Source: Streptomyces canus
GTDB lineage: Bacteria > Actinomycetota > Actinomycetes > Streptomycetales > Streptomycetaceae
Assembly: GCF_001514145.1 (NCBI RefSeq)
Contig: NZ_KQ948658.1
Span: 1-64,000, forward strand
Length of the DNA stretch: 64,000 bases
Direction of reading: 5' to 3'
Position numbers and translations under genes: made by a program. The stretch's first letter is position 1, and every line of letters starts with the position of its first letter. Under the pieces are notes generated by a model, which saw nothing but the letters and a program-made list of their open reading frames with translations, was not told where the DNA came from and did no database searches. Below are positions 28,739-38,437 of this stretch, in pieces.

Positions 28739-29785
28739 TCAGCTGACCTTCTTCGCGGTCTCGATCGCCTTCGCGAGGTTCTCCACCATCGCCACGCACT
28801 TGTCGTACGACGGAATCGGCTCCGGAGAACGCGAGATGACCTGCCCCGCCTTCACCGCGGGCAGCTTCTTCCAGGTCGCCTCGGTGATGTCGGCCGGCTG
28901 GATCGTCGCCGTACGGTCGTCCATCATGATGATGTCGGCCGCGTACTTGTCGACGTTCTCCCAGCTCAGCGACTCGTACCAGCCGCCGGATGCCTTGAGG
29001 ACGGACGCCGGGGGCTCCACGAAGTTCACGCCGAGCGCCTTGAAGTACTCGAGGTCGATGGACAGGTTGGTGCCGGAGACGTAGAAGACGTCCTGGGCCG
29101 CGGAACCGGCGAGCACCTTGATGTCGGGGTGGGCCTTGGCGGCCGTGCGCAGCCGCTCCGACGCCGCTTCGAACCGCTTCTTCGCGTCGGTGACCTTTGT
29201 GGCCGTCATGTCGGCGCCGAGTGACTCGGCCAGCTCCCACACCCGCTGGAGCGGCGTGGTGATCTGACGGTCGTAGACGGAGACGGCCACGCTCGGCGCC
29301 AGCTTGGCGATCTTGGACGCGGAGGCCGCCGGGACGTACCAGAGGGTGCCGGCGCTGTCGAAGGTCGTGGTGATGAGGACCTCGGGCGCGAAGGCCGCGT
29401 ACTGCTCGACGTTGAACTGGTCCCAGACGTTGCCGAAGACCGTCAGCTTGCTGACGTCCATGTCGCCGGCCTGGACATCGGCCTTGCCGTCCTTGGTCTT
29501 GGTGGGGCCGAAGACGCCCTTGACCTCGATGCCGTAGTCGTGGAGCGCGGCGGCGACGCCGACGAAGGCGACGATCTTCGTGGGGACCTCGTCGAGCTTC
29601 ACGGTCGTGCCGCGGTCGTCCTTGAAGGTCCAGGGTCCGGACTTCGCGGCCGTGGTCTCCTTGCTCGAGCCCTCGCTGCTGGAGTCGTCGTCACCGCAGG
29701 CCGCGAGCACGGCGCCGAGGCCGAGTGCGCCGCCCGCGGCGAGGATGCCACGGCGGGTGAGATGGGCGGCTCGTGCATTGGACAT
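28739..29785 (-). CDS. desE: ferrioxamine-binding lipoprotein DesE
   Basis: A 348-residue class III periplasmic-type siderophore-binding lipoprotein. TRRGILAAGGALGLGAVLAAC combines a twin-arginine-like signal (Arg11-Arg12) with a lipobox ending at Cys30. The binding domain starts at about 49 (PWTFKDDRGTTVKLDEVP). It captures ferrioxamines at the cell surface for import by a permease/ATPase encoded elsewhere. It is preceded by its own iron box 50 bases upstream. Confidence 0.94.
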   Translation of the reverse strand: MSNARAAHLTRRGILAAGGALGLGAVLAACGDDDSSSEGSSKETTAAKSGPWTFKDDRGTTVKLDEVPTKIVAFVGVAAALHDYGIEVKGVFGPTKTKDGKADVQAGDMDVSKLTVFGNVWDQFNVEQYAAFAPEVLITTTFDSAGTLWYVPAASASKIAKLAPSVAVSVYDRQITTPLQRVWELAESLGADMTATKVTDAKKRFEAASERLRTAAKAHPDIKVLAGSAAQDVFYVSGTNLSIDLEYFKALGVNFVEPPASVLKASGGWYESLSWENVDKYAADIIMMDDRTATIQPADITEATWKKLPAVKAGQVISRSPEPIPSYDKCVAMVENLAKAIETAKKVS

Positions 29786-29834
29786 GTGTGGCTGCTTTCG
29801 AACGGGGCGAAGCGCCCGCCGGACAAGTTCGAAT

Positions 29835-29853
29835 GTAGGTTAGCCTAACCTCA
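29835..29853. promoter_or_regulatory. iron box of desE-desF
   Basis: GTAGGTTAGCCTAACCTCA contains the near-perfect inverted repeat AGGTTAGCCTAACCT. It matches the iron box consensus less exactly at its ends than the desA site. It lies 50 bases before the desE start and predicts iron repression of uptake together with synthesis. Confidence 0.9.
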
Positions 29854-29916
29854 TTAGATGTCCAGCGGACGGGGGTGACGCCCCGTCGAAGCTGTGGGTG
29901 CCCTGTGGTCTGCGGT

Positions 29917-31077
29917 TTAACCCGGCAGCCCCAACTCCCGTGCGATCAGCATCCGCTGGACCTCGCTGGTGCCCTCGCCGATCTCCAGGATCTTGGAGTC
30001 GCGCCACATGCGGGCGACCGGGTACTCGTTCATGAAGCCGTAGCCGCCGTGGATCTGCGTGGCGTCACGGGCGTTGTCCACGGCGATCGTGGAGGAGTAC
30101 AGCTTGGCGAGGGCCGCCTCCTTCTTGAAGGGTTCGCCGGCGACCAGGCGCGAGGCCGCGTCCCGCCAGGCGAGCCGGGCCGTGTGAGCCTTCATCTCCA
30201 TGTCGGCGATCTTGAACTGGATCGCCTGGTTGGCGCCGATGGGCCGCCCGAAGGCCTCCCGCTCCTTCGCGTACTTCACCGACTCGTCCACACAGCCCTG
30301 CGCGAGTCCGGTCGCGAGGGCCGCGATGGCGATCCGGCCCTCGTCGAGGATGCGCAGGAACTGGGCGTAGCCGCGGCCCTGTTCGCCCAGCAGGTTCGCC
30401 GCCGGGACCCTCACGTCCGAGAAGGACAGCTCACGGGTGTCGGAGGCGTTCCAGCCGACCTTCGAGTACGGCGCCGCGACCGTGAAACCCGGTGTGCCGG
30501 AGGGGACGATGATCGAGGAGATCAGCGGCTTGCCGTCCGGCTTGCGACCGGTGACGGCGGTCACGGTGACCAGGCCCGTGATGTCGGTACCGGAGTTGGT
30601 GATGAAGCACTTGGTGCCGTTGATGACCCATTCGTCGGTGTCCGGGTCCAGGCGTGCCGTCGTACGGGTCGCCCCGGCGTCGCTGCCGCCGTCCGGTTCC
30701 GTGAGGCCGAACGCGCCCAGGATCTCGCCCGAGCACAGCCGGGGCAGCCACTCGCGCTTCTGCTCCTCCGTGCCGAACAGGTGCAGCGGCATGGCGCCCA
30801 GGGAGACGCCGGCCTCCAGCGTGATCGCCACCGACGAGTCGACACGCGCGAGTTCCTCCAGCACGAGGCCCAGCGCCAGGTAGTCGCCGCCCATACCGCC
30901 GTACTCCTCGGGGAACGGCAGCCCGAACAGGCCCATGCGGCCCATCTCGCGGACGATCTCGTACGGGAACTCGTGGTGTTCGTAGTACTCGCCGATCTTC
31001 GGCGCCACTACGTCATGGGCGAACTCCTCGACCGTGCGGCGGAGTTCTTCCAGCTCGGGGGAGAGGCGGTGGTCCAT
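29917..31077 (-). CDS. acdH: acyl-CoA dehydrogenase (branched-chain, AcdH type)
   Basis: A 386-residue FAD acyl-CoA dehydrogenase. FGLTEPDGGSDAGA binds flavin and substrate; QIHGGYGFMNEYPVAR and EIGEGTSEVQRMLI close the domain. The catalytic base is Glu368 in GEGTSE, and the helix-G position used by isovaleryl-CoA dehydrogenases holds Gly (LDEGR). So, despite its place in a leucine operon, it is not IVD-like in active-site layout; the S. coelicolor homologue acdH is known to act broadly on branched-chain acyl-CoAs. It is the last gene of the MCC operon, eight bases after hmgL. Confidence 0.9.
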   Translation of the reverse strand: MDHRLSPELEELRRTVEEFAHDVVAPKIGEYYEHHEFPYEIVREMGRMGLFGLPFPEEYGGMGGDYLALGLVLEELARVDSSVAITLEAGVSLGAMPLHLFGTEEQKREWLPRLCSGEILGAFGLTEPDGGSDAGATRTTARLDPDTDEWVINGTKCFITNSGTDITGLVTVTAVTGRKPDGKPLISSIIVPSGTPGFTVAAPYSKVGWNASDTRELSFSDVRVPAANLLGEQGRGYAQFLRILDEGRIAIAALATGLAQGCVDESVKYAKEREAFGRPIGANQAIQFKIADMEMKAHTARLAWRDAASRLVAGEPFKKEAALAKLYSSTIAVDNARDATQIHGGYGFMNEYPVARMWRDSKILEIGEGTSEVQRMLIARELGLPG

Positions 31078-31084
31078 CGGTGGG

Positions 31085-32005
31085 TCACTCCTGGTGGGAG
31101 AGGGCGCGGACGGTACGGGACGGGCTGGGTCGGCCCAGGTGTTCGGCCATCCACACGCTGGTGGCGACGAGACGGCCGAGGTCGACGCCGGTGTCGATGC
31201 CGAGGCCCTGCAGCATCCACACGAGGTCTTCGGTGGCGAGGTTGCCGGTGGCGGACTTGGCGTACGGGCAGCCGCCGAGGCCGCCCGCGGAGGCGTCGAC
31301 CGTCGTGACCCCGTGTTGCAGGGCCGCGTAGGTGTTGGCCAGTGCCTGGCCGTAGGTGTCGTGGAAGTGCACGCCCAGCTTCTCGACCGGTACGTCGAGT
31401 TCGGTCAGCAGCGCGCGCACATGGCCCGGTGTCGCCACCCCGATGGTGTCGCCGAGGCTCAGCTCGTCGCAGCCCATGTCGAGCAGGGCGCGGCAGACCT
31501 TGACGACCTGGGGGACCGGGACCGCGCCCTCCCAGGGGTCGCCGAAGCACATCGACAGATAGCCGCGCACGTGCACGCCCTCGGCCTTCGCGCGGCCGAC
31601 GACCGGTTCGAACATCGCCAGTGCCTCGTCGACCGTGCGGTTGAGGTTGGCCTTGGCGAAGGACTCGGTGGCGCTGGCGAACACGGCGATCCGGCGGGCT
31701 CCGAGGGCCAGCGCGCGGTCCAGGCCGCGTTCGTTCGGGACGAGCACCGGGAGGTCCGCGCGCAGGTCGGAGATCTGCGGGAACAGCTGCTCCGCGTCCG
31801 CGAGTTGGGGCACCCACTTGGGGTGCACGAAGCTCGTGGCCTCGATCGTCGTGAGACCCGCGTCGGCGAGGCGGCGCACGAACTCCGCCTTGACCTCGGT
31901 GGGCACGGTCGACTTCTCGTTCTGCAGGCCGTCGCGGGCGCCGACCTCGTGGATACGGACGCGGGCCGGCAGGCCGGGCTCGGGAACCGTCATGGGCAAG
32001 GTCAC
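31085..32005 (-). CDS. hmgL: hydroxymethylglutaryl-CoA lyase
   Basis: A 306-residue HMG-CoA lyase that splits HMG-CoA into acetoacetate and acetyl-CoA, the last step of leucine breakdown. [11 protein letters not shown] (20-30) binds the divalent cation, [10 protein letters not shown] carries the metal histidines and [10 protein letters not shown] holds the catalytic cysteine. The start is GTG at 32005, overlapping the stop of the MCC alpha gene by 4 bases (GTGA). Confidence 0.95.
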   Translation of the reverse strand: MTLPMTVPEPGLPARVRIHEVGARDGLQNEKSTVPTEVKAEFVRRLADAGLTTIEATSFVHPKWVPQLADAEQLFPQISDLRADLPVLVPNERGLDRALALGARRIAVFASATESFAKANLNRTVDEALAMFEPVVGRAKAEGVHVRGYLSMCFGDPWEGAVPVPQVVKVCRALLDMGCDELSLGDTIGVATPGHVRALLTELDVPVEKLGVHFHDTYGQALANTYAALQHGVTTVDASAGGLGGCPYAKSATGNLATEDLVWMLQGLGIDTGVDLGRLVATSVWMAEHLGRPSPSRTVRALSHQE

Positions 32006-33924
32006 TGCGCCACCTCCTCGTGCGGTGCGATCACGGCCAGCACCTGGTCCATGGCGACGGTCGTGCCCGCCGTGACGTCCAGCTCGGCGACCGTGCCGGC
32101 GTGTGGGGCGGAGATGACGTGCTCCATCTTCATGGCCTCGACGACGAGCAGACTCTGACCGGCGGCCACCTCGTCCCCGACCGCCACCTTCACGACGGTC
32201 ACCGTGCCGGGCATGGGGGCGGTGAGGGAGTCGGCGCCGGCGTGACCACCGCGGGTGAGGGACGCGGCCACCGGGTCGTGGTCGCGCACCTGCCAGGCGT
32301 CACCGTCACGGCCCACCCAGTCACCGGCGCGGTGGAAGGTGTGGCGGACGCCGTCGAGGGTGACGGTGACCTGGTCGTCGGTGACGGTGTGGGTTCCCCG
32401 GCTGTGGTGAGTGACCGGTTCGAGTCCCGACACTCCCAGCGGGAAACCGACGGCCTTCCCGAGACCCCCCATCCGCCAGCCGCTCGGCACCGAGAACGGG
32501 TCGGTCCACCCGTCGCCTCGCGGCCGGAGCGCTTCGAGCCGTACGGCGGCCGCCGCCTCGTACACCTCCTCCGGTACGTCCGTGGAGACCAGGTCGTCCA
32601 CCACGCGCTCGACGAGCCCGGTGTCCAACTCGCCCGCGACCACCGCCGGATGGGCCAGCAGCCGCCGCAGGAACCCCGCGTTGGTCTGCACGCCCAGCGT
32701 GACCGTCTGCGCGAGGGCCGCCCGGAGCTTCCTGAGCGCCGTCGCGCGGTCCGGGCCGTACGCGATGACCTTGGACAGCATCGGGTCGTACAGGCTGCCG
32801 ACCTCCGTGCCCTCGCTGAGCCCGGAGTCGGTGCGGACGCCGTCGCCCTGAGGCTCGTGGAGGCGGAGAACGGTGCCGCCGGAGGGGAGGAAGCCCTTCG
32901 ACGGGACCTCGGCGCAGATCCGGGCCTCGATCGCGTGCCCGGTGAGCGTGATGTCCTCCTGCCCGCAGGGAAGTCGCTCGCCCGCCGCCACCCGCAGCTG
33001 CCACTCCACCAGGTCCAGGCCGGTGATCAGCTCGGTGACCGGATGCTCCACCTGGAGGCGGGTGTTCATCTCCATGAAGTAGTACGACGACGGGTCGTCG
33101 CCCGGGACGATGAACTCCACGGTGCCCGCGCCCCGGTAGCCGCAGGAGCGGGCGGCCTCGACCGCGGCCTTGCCCATCGACGCGCGCGTGCCCTCGTCGA
33201 GGAGGACGCTGGGCGCCTCCTCGATGATCTTCTGGTGCCGGCGCTGGAGGGAGCACTCGCGCTCGCCGAGATGGATCACGTTCCCGTGGCCGTCCGCCAG
33301 CACCTGGATCTCGATGTGCCGGGGCCGGTCGACCCACCGCTCCACGAGCAGGGTGTCGTCGCCGAAGGAGGCACGGGCCTCGCGGCGGGCGGCGGCGATC
33401 TCCTCCTCGAGGACCGTCAGGTCCCGGACCAGCCGCATGCCCTTGCCGCCGCCGCCCGCACTCGGCTTCAGCAGCACGGGCGCGCCCAACGCGCGCGCGG
33501 CCTCGGCGAGATCGGGGTCGCGGCCGCCGGGCACCACGGGCACCCCGGCCGCCTCCACGGTCTCCTTGGCGCGGATCTTGTCGCCCATCAGCGCGATGGA
33601 GTCCGCCGTCGGCCCGATGAAGACCAGCCCGGCGTCGGCGCACGCGCGCGCGAAGGCCGCGTTCTCCGCGAGGAAGCCGTAGCCGGGGTGGACCGCCCGG
33701 GCGCCGGTGCGGGCGGCCGCCTCAAGAAGCCGCTCGACGGACAGATAGCTCTCCGAGGCCGGCGCCGGGCCCAGTCGTACCGCTGTGTCCGCCTCCCGGA
33801 CGTGCCGCGCGTCCGCGTCCGCGTCGGAGAAGACGGCCACGGAGCGCACGCCCATGGCGCGCAGGGTGCGGATGACCCGGACCGCGATCTCGCCCCGGTT
33901 GGCGACAAGCACTGTGTCAAACAT
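32002..33924 (-). CDS. methylcrotonyl-CoA carboxylase alpha subunit (biotin carboxylase/BCCP)
   Basis: A 640-residue biotin-dependent acyl-CoA carboxylase alpha subunit. The biotin carboxylase domain spans about 1-445 ([45 protein letters not shown]). A linker domain of the MCC/PCC type precedes the biotinyl domain, with EAMKMEH near the C-terminus. Partnered with the beta subunit encoded next to it and with hmgL downstream, its substrate is most likely 3-methylcrotonyl-CoA. The substrate assignment is from context. Confidence 0.9.
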   Translation of the reverse strand: MFDTVLVANRGEIAVRVIRTLRAMGVRSVAVFSDADADARHVREADTAVRLGPAPASESYLSVERLLEAAARTGARAVHPGYGFLAENAAFARACADAGLVFIGPTADSIALMGDKIRAKETVEAAGVPVVPGGRDPDLAEAARALGAPVLLKPSAGGGGKGMRLVRDLTVLEEEIAAARREARASFGDDTLLVERWVDRPRHIEIQVLADGHGNVIHLGERECSLQRRHQKIIEEAPSVLLDEGTRASMGKAAVEAARSCGYRGAGTVEFIVPGDDPSSYYFMEMNTRLQVEHPVTELITGLDLVEWQLRVAAGERLPCGQEDITLTGHAIEARICAEVPSKGFLPSGGTVLRLHEPQGDGVRTDSGLSEGTEVGSLYDPMLSKVIAYGPDRATALRKLRAALAQTVTLGVQTNAGFLRRLLAHPAVVAGELDTGLVERVVDDLVSTDVPEEVYEAAAAVRLEALRPRGDGWTDPFSVPSGWRMGGLGKAVGFPLGVSGLEPVTHHSRGTHTVTDDQVTVTLDGVRHTFHRAGDWVGRDGDAWQVRDHDPVAASLTRGGHAGADSLTAPMPGTVTVVKVAVGDEVAAGQSLLVVEAMKMEHVISAPHAGTVAELDVTAGTTVAMDQVLAVIAPHEEVAQ

Positions 33925-33930
33925 GGGTCC

Positions 33931-35547
33931 TCACATCCGGAAGACGCCGAACTGGGGATCGCCCAGCGGCGCGTTGGCGCATGCGGTCAGGGCCAGCCCG
34001 AGCACCTGCCGGGTGTCGAGCGGGTCGATGACCCCGTCGTCCCAGAGGCGGGCGGTGGCGTAGTAGGCGTTGCCCTGGCGTTCGTACTGGGCGCGGATCG
34101 GGTCCTTGAAGGCCTCTTCGTCCTCGGCGGCCCAGTCCTCCCCGCGGGCGTCCAGCTGGTCCCGCTTGACGGTCGCGAGGACGGACGCGGCCTGTTCGCC
34201 GCCCATGACGGAGATCTTGGCGTTGGGCCACATCCACAGGAAGCGGGGGGAGTAGGCCCGGCCGCACATGGAGTAGTTCCCGGCGCCGTACGAGCCGCCG
34301 ACGACCACGGTCAGCTTGGGCACGCGCGTGCAGGCGACCGCGGTCACCATCTTGGCGCCGTGCTTGGCGATGCCGCCCGCCTCGTAGTCCTTGCCGACCA
34401 TGAAGCCGGAGATGTTCTGCAGGAACAGCAGCGGGATGCCGCGCTGGTCGCACAGCTCGATGAAGTGGGCGCCCTTCTGGGCCGATTCGGAGAACAGGAT
34501 GCCGTTGTTGGCGACGATCCCGACCGGGTGGCCGTGGATCCGGGCGAACCCGGTGACCAGGGTCTGCCCGAACTCGGCCTTGAACTCGGCGAATCGGGAG
34601 CCGTCGGTGATGCGCGCGACGATCTCGCGCACGTCGTAGGGGGTGCGGGAGTCGGTGGGGACGGCGCCGTAGAGGCCGTAGGGGTCGACCTTGGGCTCCA
34701 CGGCGGGCCGGACGGACCAGGGCAGCGGCCCGCGCGCGGGGAGCGTGGCCGCGATGTTCCGCACGATCCTCAGGGCATGGGCGTCGTCCTCGGCGAGGTG
34801 GTCGGTGACGCCGGAGACCCGGGAGTGCACCTCGCCGCCGCCGAGCTCCTCCGCGGTGACGACCTCGCCGGTGGCGGCCTTCACGAGGGGAGGGCCGCCG
34901 AGGAAGATCGTGCCCTGGTTCCGGACGATGACGGCCTCGTCGCTCATGGCGGGGACGTAGGCGCCCCCGGCCGTGCACGAGCCGAGCACGGCGGCGATCT
35001 GCGGGATGCCCGCGCCGGACATCCTGGCCTGGTTGTAGAAGATCCGCCCGAAGTGCTCGCGGTCCGGGAACACCTCGTCCTGCATGGGCAGGAAGGCGCC
35101 GCCGGAGTCGACGAGGTAGATGCAGGGGAGGCGGTTGTCGAGGGCGACCTCCTGCGCGCGCAGGTGCTTCTTCACCGTCATCGGGTAGTACGTGCCGCCC
35201 TTGACGGTGGCGTCATTGGCGACGACGACGCACTCCCGCCCGCTCACCCTGCCGATCCCGGCGATGACCCCGGCGGCCGGGGCCTGTCCGTCGTACAACC
35301 CGTCGGCGGCGAGGGGAGCGAGCTCCAAGAAGGGCGAGCCGGGGTCGAGGAGGGCGTCCACCCGGTCCCGGGGCAACAGCTTCCCGCGCGCGGTGTGCCG
35401 CTCGCGCGCCCTCTCCCCACCGCCCAGCCGGGCCGCGGCGAGCTTGTCCCGCAGCTCGTCCACGAGTGCCCGGTGGCCCGCCTCGTTGGCCTGCCAGGCC
35501 TCCGACGCGGGGTCCGCCGCGCTCGTCAGCTCGGGTGCCTGATCCAT
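33931..35547 (-). CDS. methylcrotonyl-CoA carboxylase beta subunit (carboxyltransferase)
   Basis: A 538-residue carboxyltransferase of the crotonase superfamily with full N- and C-terminal halves: [34 protein letters not shown], and [35 protein letters not shown]. It transfers CO2 from biotin to 3-methylcrotonyl-CoA. I start it at ATG 35547 with AGGGGA nine bases upstream; the in-frame GTG at 35565 overlaps that ribosome binding site and is less likely. First gene of the operon, divergent from a TetR gene. Confidence 0.9.
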   Translation of the reverse strand: MDQAPELTSAADPASEAWQANEAGHRALVDELRDKLAAARLGGGERARERHTARGKLLPRDRVDALLDPGSPFLELAPLAADGLYDGQAPAAGVIAGIGRVSGRECVVVANDATVKGGTYYPMTVKKHLRAQEVALDNRLPCIYLVDSGGAFLPMQDEVFPDREHFGRIFYNQARMSGAGIPQIAAVLGSCTAGGAYVPAMSDEAVIVRNQGTIFLGGPPLVKAATGEVVTAEELGGGEVHSRVSGVTDHLAEDDAHALRIVRNIAATLPARGPLPWSVRPAVEPKVDPYGLYGAVPTDSRTPYDVREIVARITDGSRFAEFKAEFGQTLVTGFARIHGHPVGIVANNGILFSESAQKGAHFIELCDQRGIPLLFLQNISGFMVGKDYEAGGIAKHGAKMVTAVACTRVPKLTVVVGGSYGAGNYSMCGRAYSPRFLWMWPNAKISVMGGEQAASVLATVKRDQLDARGEDWAAEDEEAFKDPIRAQYERQGNAYYATARLWDDGVIDPLDTRQVLGLALTACANAPLGDPQFGVFRM

Positions 35548-35578
35548 GTCCCGCGGTCCCCTCACCCAGTGATCGCCT

Positions 35579-35622
35579 GTTAATGAGCGTTAACCATTTC
35601 CTTCAGGTTAACGACCGCTAAC
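35579..35622. promoter_or_regulatory. paired 16-bp operators between MCC operon and tetR
   Basis: GTTAATGAGCGTTAAC (35579-35594) and GTTAACGACCGCTAAC (35607-35622) are two imperfect palindromes of the form GTTAa-N6-rTTAAC/GCTAAC with starts 28 bp apart. They lie between divergent genes and are the obvious binding sites for the adjacent TetR regulator. Confidence 0.8.
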
Positions 35623-35637
35623 CTCCCTGTCTAGAAT
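35609..35637 (+). promoter_or_regulatory. tetR promoter, probably leaderless
   Basis: A -35-like TTAACG (35609-35614), 17-base spacer and -10 TAGAAT (35632-35637) stand seven bases before the tetR ATG, which places the expected transcription start at or next to the A of the start codon. No Shine-Dalgarno is present. The second operator covers the -35 box, predicting autorepression. Confidence 0.65.
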
Positions 35638-35644
35638 TGCTTCC

Positions 35645-36238
35645 ATGGCCATGAGAACCGACGCCCCCACCCGCCGCGAGCAGATCCTCAGGGAGGCCGC
35701 GCGGCTGTTCGCCGAGCGTGGGTTCCACGGCGTGGGCGTGGACGAGATAGGCGCGGCGGTCGGCATCAGCGGGCCCGGCCTCTACCGGCACTTCGCGGGC
35801 AAGGACGCGATGCTGGCGGAGCTGCTGGTGGGGATCAGCGGGCAGTTGCTGACGGGGGCGAAGCGGCGGCTGGCGGAGTCGGACGGCACGCCCACCGAGG
35901 CGGTACTCGACTCACTCATCGAGGGGCACATCGACTTCGCGCTCGACGACCGCCCCCTGATCACCCTGCACGACCGCGAGCTGGACCGCCTGCGGGACAG
36001 CGACCGCAAGCTGGTCCGGCAGCTGCAGCGGCAGTACGTGGAGCTGTGGGTGGAGATCCTGCGCGGGGTCTACCCCGGCCTCGCCGAACCCGCCGCCCGC
36101 TCGGCGGTGCACTCCGTCTTCGGGCTCCTGAACTCCACCCCGCACCTGGGCCGCCCCGGCTCGCTCCCGGGTCGCGGCGCCACCGCGGAACTGCTGCACC
36201 GCATGGCGAGGGGGGCGTTCGCGGCCGCGGCGGCGTGA
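35645..36238 (+). CDS. TetR-family regulator of the branched-chain/leucine catabolic operon
   Basis: A 197-residue TetR regulator. Residues 8-55 hold the helix-turn-helix (RREQILREAARLFAERGFHG, VDEIGAAVGISGPGLYRHFAGKDAM). The rest is the ligand-binding helical domain, plausibly for an acyl-CoA of leucine breakdown. It is divergent from the MCC operon with two palindromic sites between, which strongly suggests it represses both that operon and itself. The ligand is inference. Confidence 0.88.
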   Translation: MAMRTDAPTRREQILREAARLFAERGFHGVGVDEIGAAVGISGPGLYRHFAGKDAMLAELLVGISGQLLTGAKRRLAESDGTPTEAVLDSLIEGHIDFALDDRPLITLHDRELDRLRDSDRKLVRQLQRQYVELWVEILRGVYPGLAEPAARSAVHSVFGLLNSTPHLGRPGSLPGRGATAELLHRMARGAFAAAAA

Positions 36239-36299
36239 CGAGCGTTACGGGATCACCTCTGGACGCCTCTCCTTACCGGCCGGTACCTTTGAACCTCTG

Positions 36300-36313
36300 A
36301 GCAAGCGCTTAGG
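36300..36313. promoter_or_regulatory. candidate operator AGCAAGCGCTTAGG before acyl-CoA dehydrogenase
   Basis: The 14 bases contain the palindrome AAGCGCTT and match most of the actinobacterial KstR2 consensus AnCAAGnnCTTGnT except at its right end. It lies 33 bases before the dehydrogenase start. A TetR-type regulator of acyl-CoA metabolism could bind here; which one is unknown. Confidence 0.4.
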
Positions 36314-36345
36314 CATGGACTCTCAGTCAGGTGGAGGTGGCGGCG

Positions 36346-37503
36346 GTGCGCCGTACGGTGTTCAACGAGGACCACGAGGCGTTCCGGGAGACCCTGCGGG
36401 CCTTCATCGAGGCCGAGGTCGTTCCGGTCTACGACGAGTGGTTCGCGGCCGGTCAGGCGCCGCGCGACTTCTACTACAAGCTCGCCGAGCTCGGCATCTT
36501 CGGCATCCGCGTGGACGAGGAGTTCGGCGGCGCCGGCATCGACTCGTACAAGTTCGAGGCCGTGATGTACGAGGAGACCGCGCGCGCGGGCGTGCAGTTC
36601 GGCGGCTCCGGTGTGCACGTCCTGCTCGGACTGCCGTACATCAAGATGCTGGCGACGGACGAGCAGAAGAAGCGGTTCCTGCCGAAGTTCGTCACCGGCG
36701 AGGAGATGTGGGCCCTCGCGATGACCGAGCCGGGCACCGGCTCCGACCTCGCGGGCATGAAGACCACCGCCAAGCTCTCCGAGGACGGCACGCACTACGT
36801 CCTCAACGGCTCCAAGACCTTCATCACCGGTGGCGTCCACGCCGACCGCGTGATCGTCTGCGCCCGCACCTCCGCGCCCACCGCCGAGGACCGCCGCCAC
36901 GGCATCTCCCTGTTCGCCGTGGACACCAAGTCCGAGGGCTACTCCATCGGCCGCAAGCTCGACAAGCTCGGCCTGAAGACCTCCGACACCGCCGAGCTCG
37001 CGTTCGTCGACGTCAAGGTCCCCGTCGAGGACCTCCTCGGCGAGGAGAACAAGGGCTTCTACTACCTCGGCCACAACCTCGCCTCCGAGCGCTGGGGCAT
37101 CGCCTTCGGCGCCTACGCGCAGGCCAAGGCCGCCGTCCGGTTCGCCAAGGAGTACGTCCAGGACCGCACCGTCTTCGGCAAGACGGTCGCGTCCTTCCAG
37201 AACACCAAGTTCGAGCTGGCCGCCTGCCAGGCCGAGGTCGACGCGGCCGAGGCCGTCGCCGACCGCGCCCTCGAGGCCCTCGACGCCGGCGAGCTCACCC
37301 CCGCCGAGGCCGCCTCCGCCAAGCTGTTCTGCACCGAGGTCGCCCACCGCGTCATCGACCGCTGCCTCCAGCTGCACGGCGGCTACGGCTTCATGAACGA
37401 GTACCCGATCGCCCGCCTGTACGCGGACAACCGCGTCAACCGCATCTACGGCGGCACCAGCGAGATCATGAAGACGATCATCGCCAAGGACATGGGTCTG
37501 TAA
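36346..37503 (+). CDS. acyl-CoA dehydrogenase, LCAD-like active site
   Basis: A 385-residue acyl-CoA dehydrogenase. MTEPGTGSDLAGM and QLHGGYGFMNEYPIARLYADNRVNRIYGG-type segments are present. The catalytic Glu is Glu248 in LASERWG on helix G, and the usual C-terminal Glu is replaced (Gly369 in IYGGTSE), the pattern of long-chain and isovaleryl-CoA dehydrogenases. I start it at GTG 36346, with GGAGG (36333-36337) eight bases upstream; an in-frame GTG at 36331 lies before that site. It is followed after 36 bases by a thioesterase gene, probably in one operon. Confidence 0.9.
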   Translation: MRRTVFNEDHEAFRETLRAFIEAEVVPVYDEWFAAGQAPRDFYYKLAELGIFGIRVDEEFGGAGIDSYKFEAVMYEETARAGVQFGGSGVHVLLGLPYIKMLATDEQKKRFLPKFVTGEEMWALAMTEPGTGSDLAGMKTTAKLSEDGTHYVLNGSKTFITGGVHADRVIVCARTSAPTAEDRRHGISLFAVDTKSEGYSIGRKLDKLGLKTSDTAELAFVDVKVPVEDLLGEENKGFYYLGHNLASERWGIAFGAYAQAKAAVRFAKEYVQDRTVFGKTVASFQNTKFELAACQAEVDAAEAVADRALEALDAGELTPAEAASAKLFCTEVAHRVIDRCLQLHGGYGFMNEYPIARLYADNRVNRIYGGTSEIMKTIIAKDMGL

Positions 37504-37539
37504 GCCGCCCGCAACCACCGGCCGGTACAAAAGAACCCC

Positions 37540-38415
37540 ATGAGCCAGGCACTTCAGGATCTCCTCGATCTGCTCGACCTCGAGCAGATCGAGGAGAACA
37601 TCTTCCGCGGCCACTCCCGCGCCGCCGTCGTCCCCCGCGTCTTCGGCGGGCAGGTCGCCGCGCAGGCGCTGGTCGCCGCCGGGCGGACGGTCCCCGAGGA
37701 CCGGCTCGCCCACTCCCTGCACGCGTACTTCCTGCGCCCCGGCGACCCGGGCGCGCCGATCGTCTACACCGTCGACCGCATGAACGACGGCCGGTCCTTC
37801 ACCGCCCGCAGGGTCCTCGCCGTCCAGCACGGCCAGCCGATCTTCGCCCTCTCCGCCTCCTTCCAGCGGCACGAGGAGGGCTTCGACCACCAGGCCGCCA
37901 TGCCCACCGCCCCCGACCCGGCCACGCTCCCCACCTCGGCGGACCGGCTGCGCGGCTACGACCACCTGGACCCGGCCGTCGTGGAGCGCTTCCTGGAGGC
38001 CCGCGAGGCGATCGACCTGCGCTACGCCGACGACCCGCCGTACGGAAAGTTCGGCGAGCCGCGCGAGCCGCACTCCCAGGTCTGGTTCCGCACCAACGGC
38101 AAGCTCGGCGGTGCTGTCGACGAACCGCTGCTCCATGTCGTCCTCGCCACGTACGTCTCCGACATGACGCTCCTCGACTCGATCCTCCTCGCGCACGGCC
38201 GCGGCGGCTGGGCCGTCGGTGACGTCGTCGGGGCCTCGCTCGACCACGCGATGTGGTTCCACCGCCCCTTCCGCGCCGACGAGTGGCTCCTGTACGACCA
38301 GGAGTCCCCGTCGGCCCAGGGCGGCCGCGGCCTCGGCCAGGCCCGCATCTACACGCAGGACGGCCGGCTGGCCATCTCGGTGATCCAGGAGGGCGTGGTC
38401 CGCGCGCCCCGGTGA
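37540..38415 (+). CDS. tesB: acyl-CoA thioesterase II (TesB type)
   Basis: A 291-residue double-hotdog thioesterase that hydrolyses acyl-CoA to fatty acid and CoA. RVFGGQVAAQAL, HSLHAYFLRPGDP and, in the second hotdog, YVSDMTLLDSIL and GASLDHAMWFHRPF are hallmark segments; GLGQARIYTQDGRLAISVIQEG ends the protein. It probably relieves acyl-CoA accumulation during fatty-acid use, in step with the dehydrogenase immediately upstream. Confidence 0.93.
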   Translation: MSQALQDLLDLLDLEQIEENIFRGHSRAAVVPRVFGGQVAAQALVAAGRTVPEDRLAHSLHAYFLRPGDPGAPIVYTVDRMNDGRSFTARRVLAVQHGQPIFALSASFQRHEEGFDHQAAMPTAPDPATLPTSADRLRGYDHLDPAVVERFLEAREAIDLRYADDPPYGKFGEPREPHSQVWFRTNGKLGGAVDEPLLHVVLATYVSDMTLLDSILLAHGRGGWAVGDVVGASLDHAMWFHRPFRADEWLLYDQESPSAQGGRGLGQARIYTQDGRLAISVIQEGVVRAPR

Positions 38416-38437
38416 CGGCCGCCCTCGGGGCCCGTGT

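Noticed and set aside
32020..35583. A 1187-codon plus-strand open frame over the MCC genes
   Set aside because: Low-complexity Arg/Val/Asp/Gly-rich translation antisense to carboxylase genes that have all catalytic motifs.
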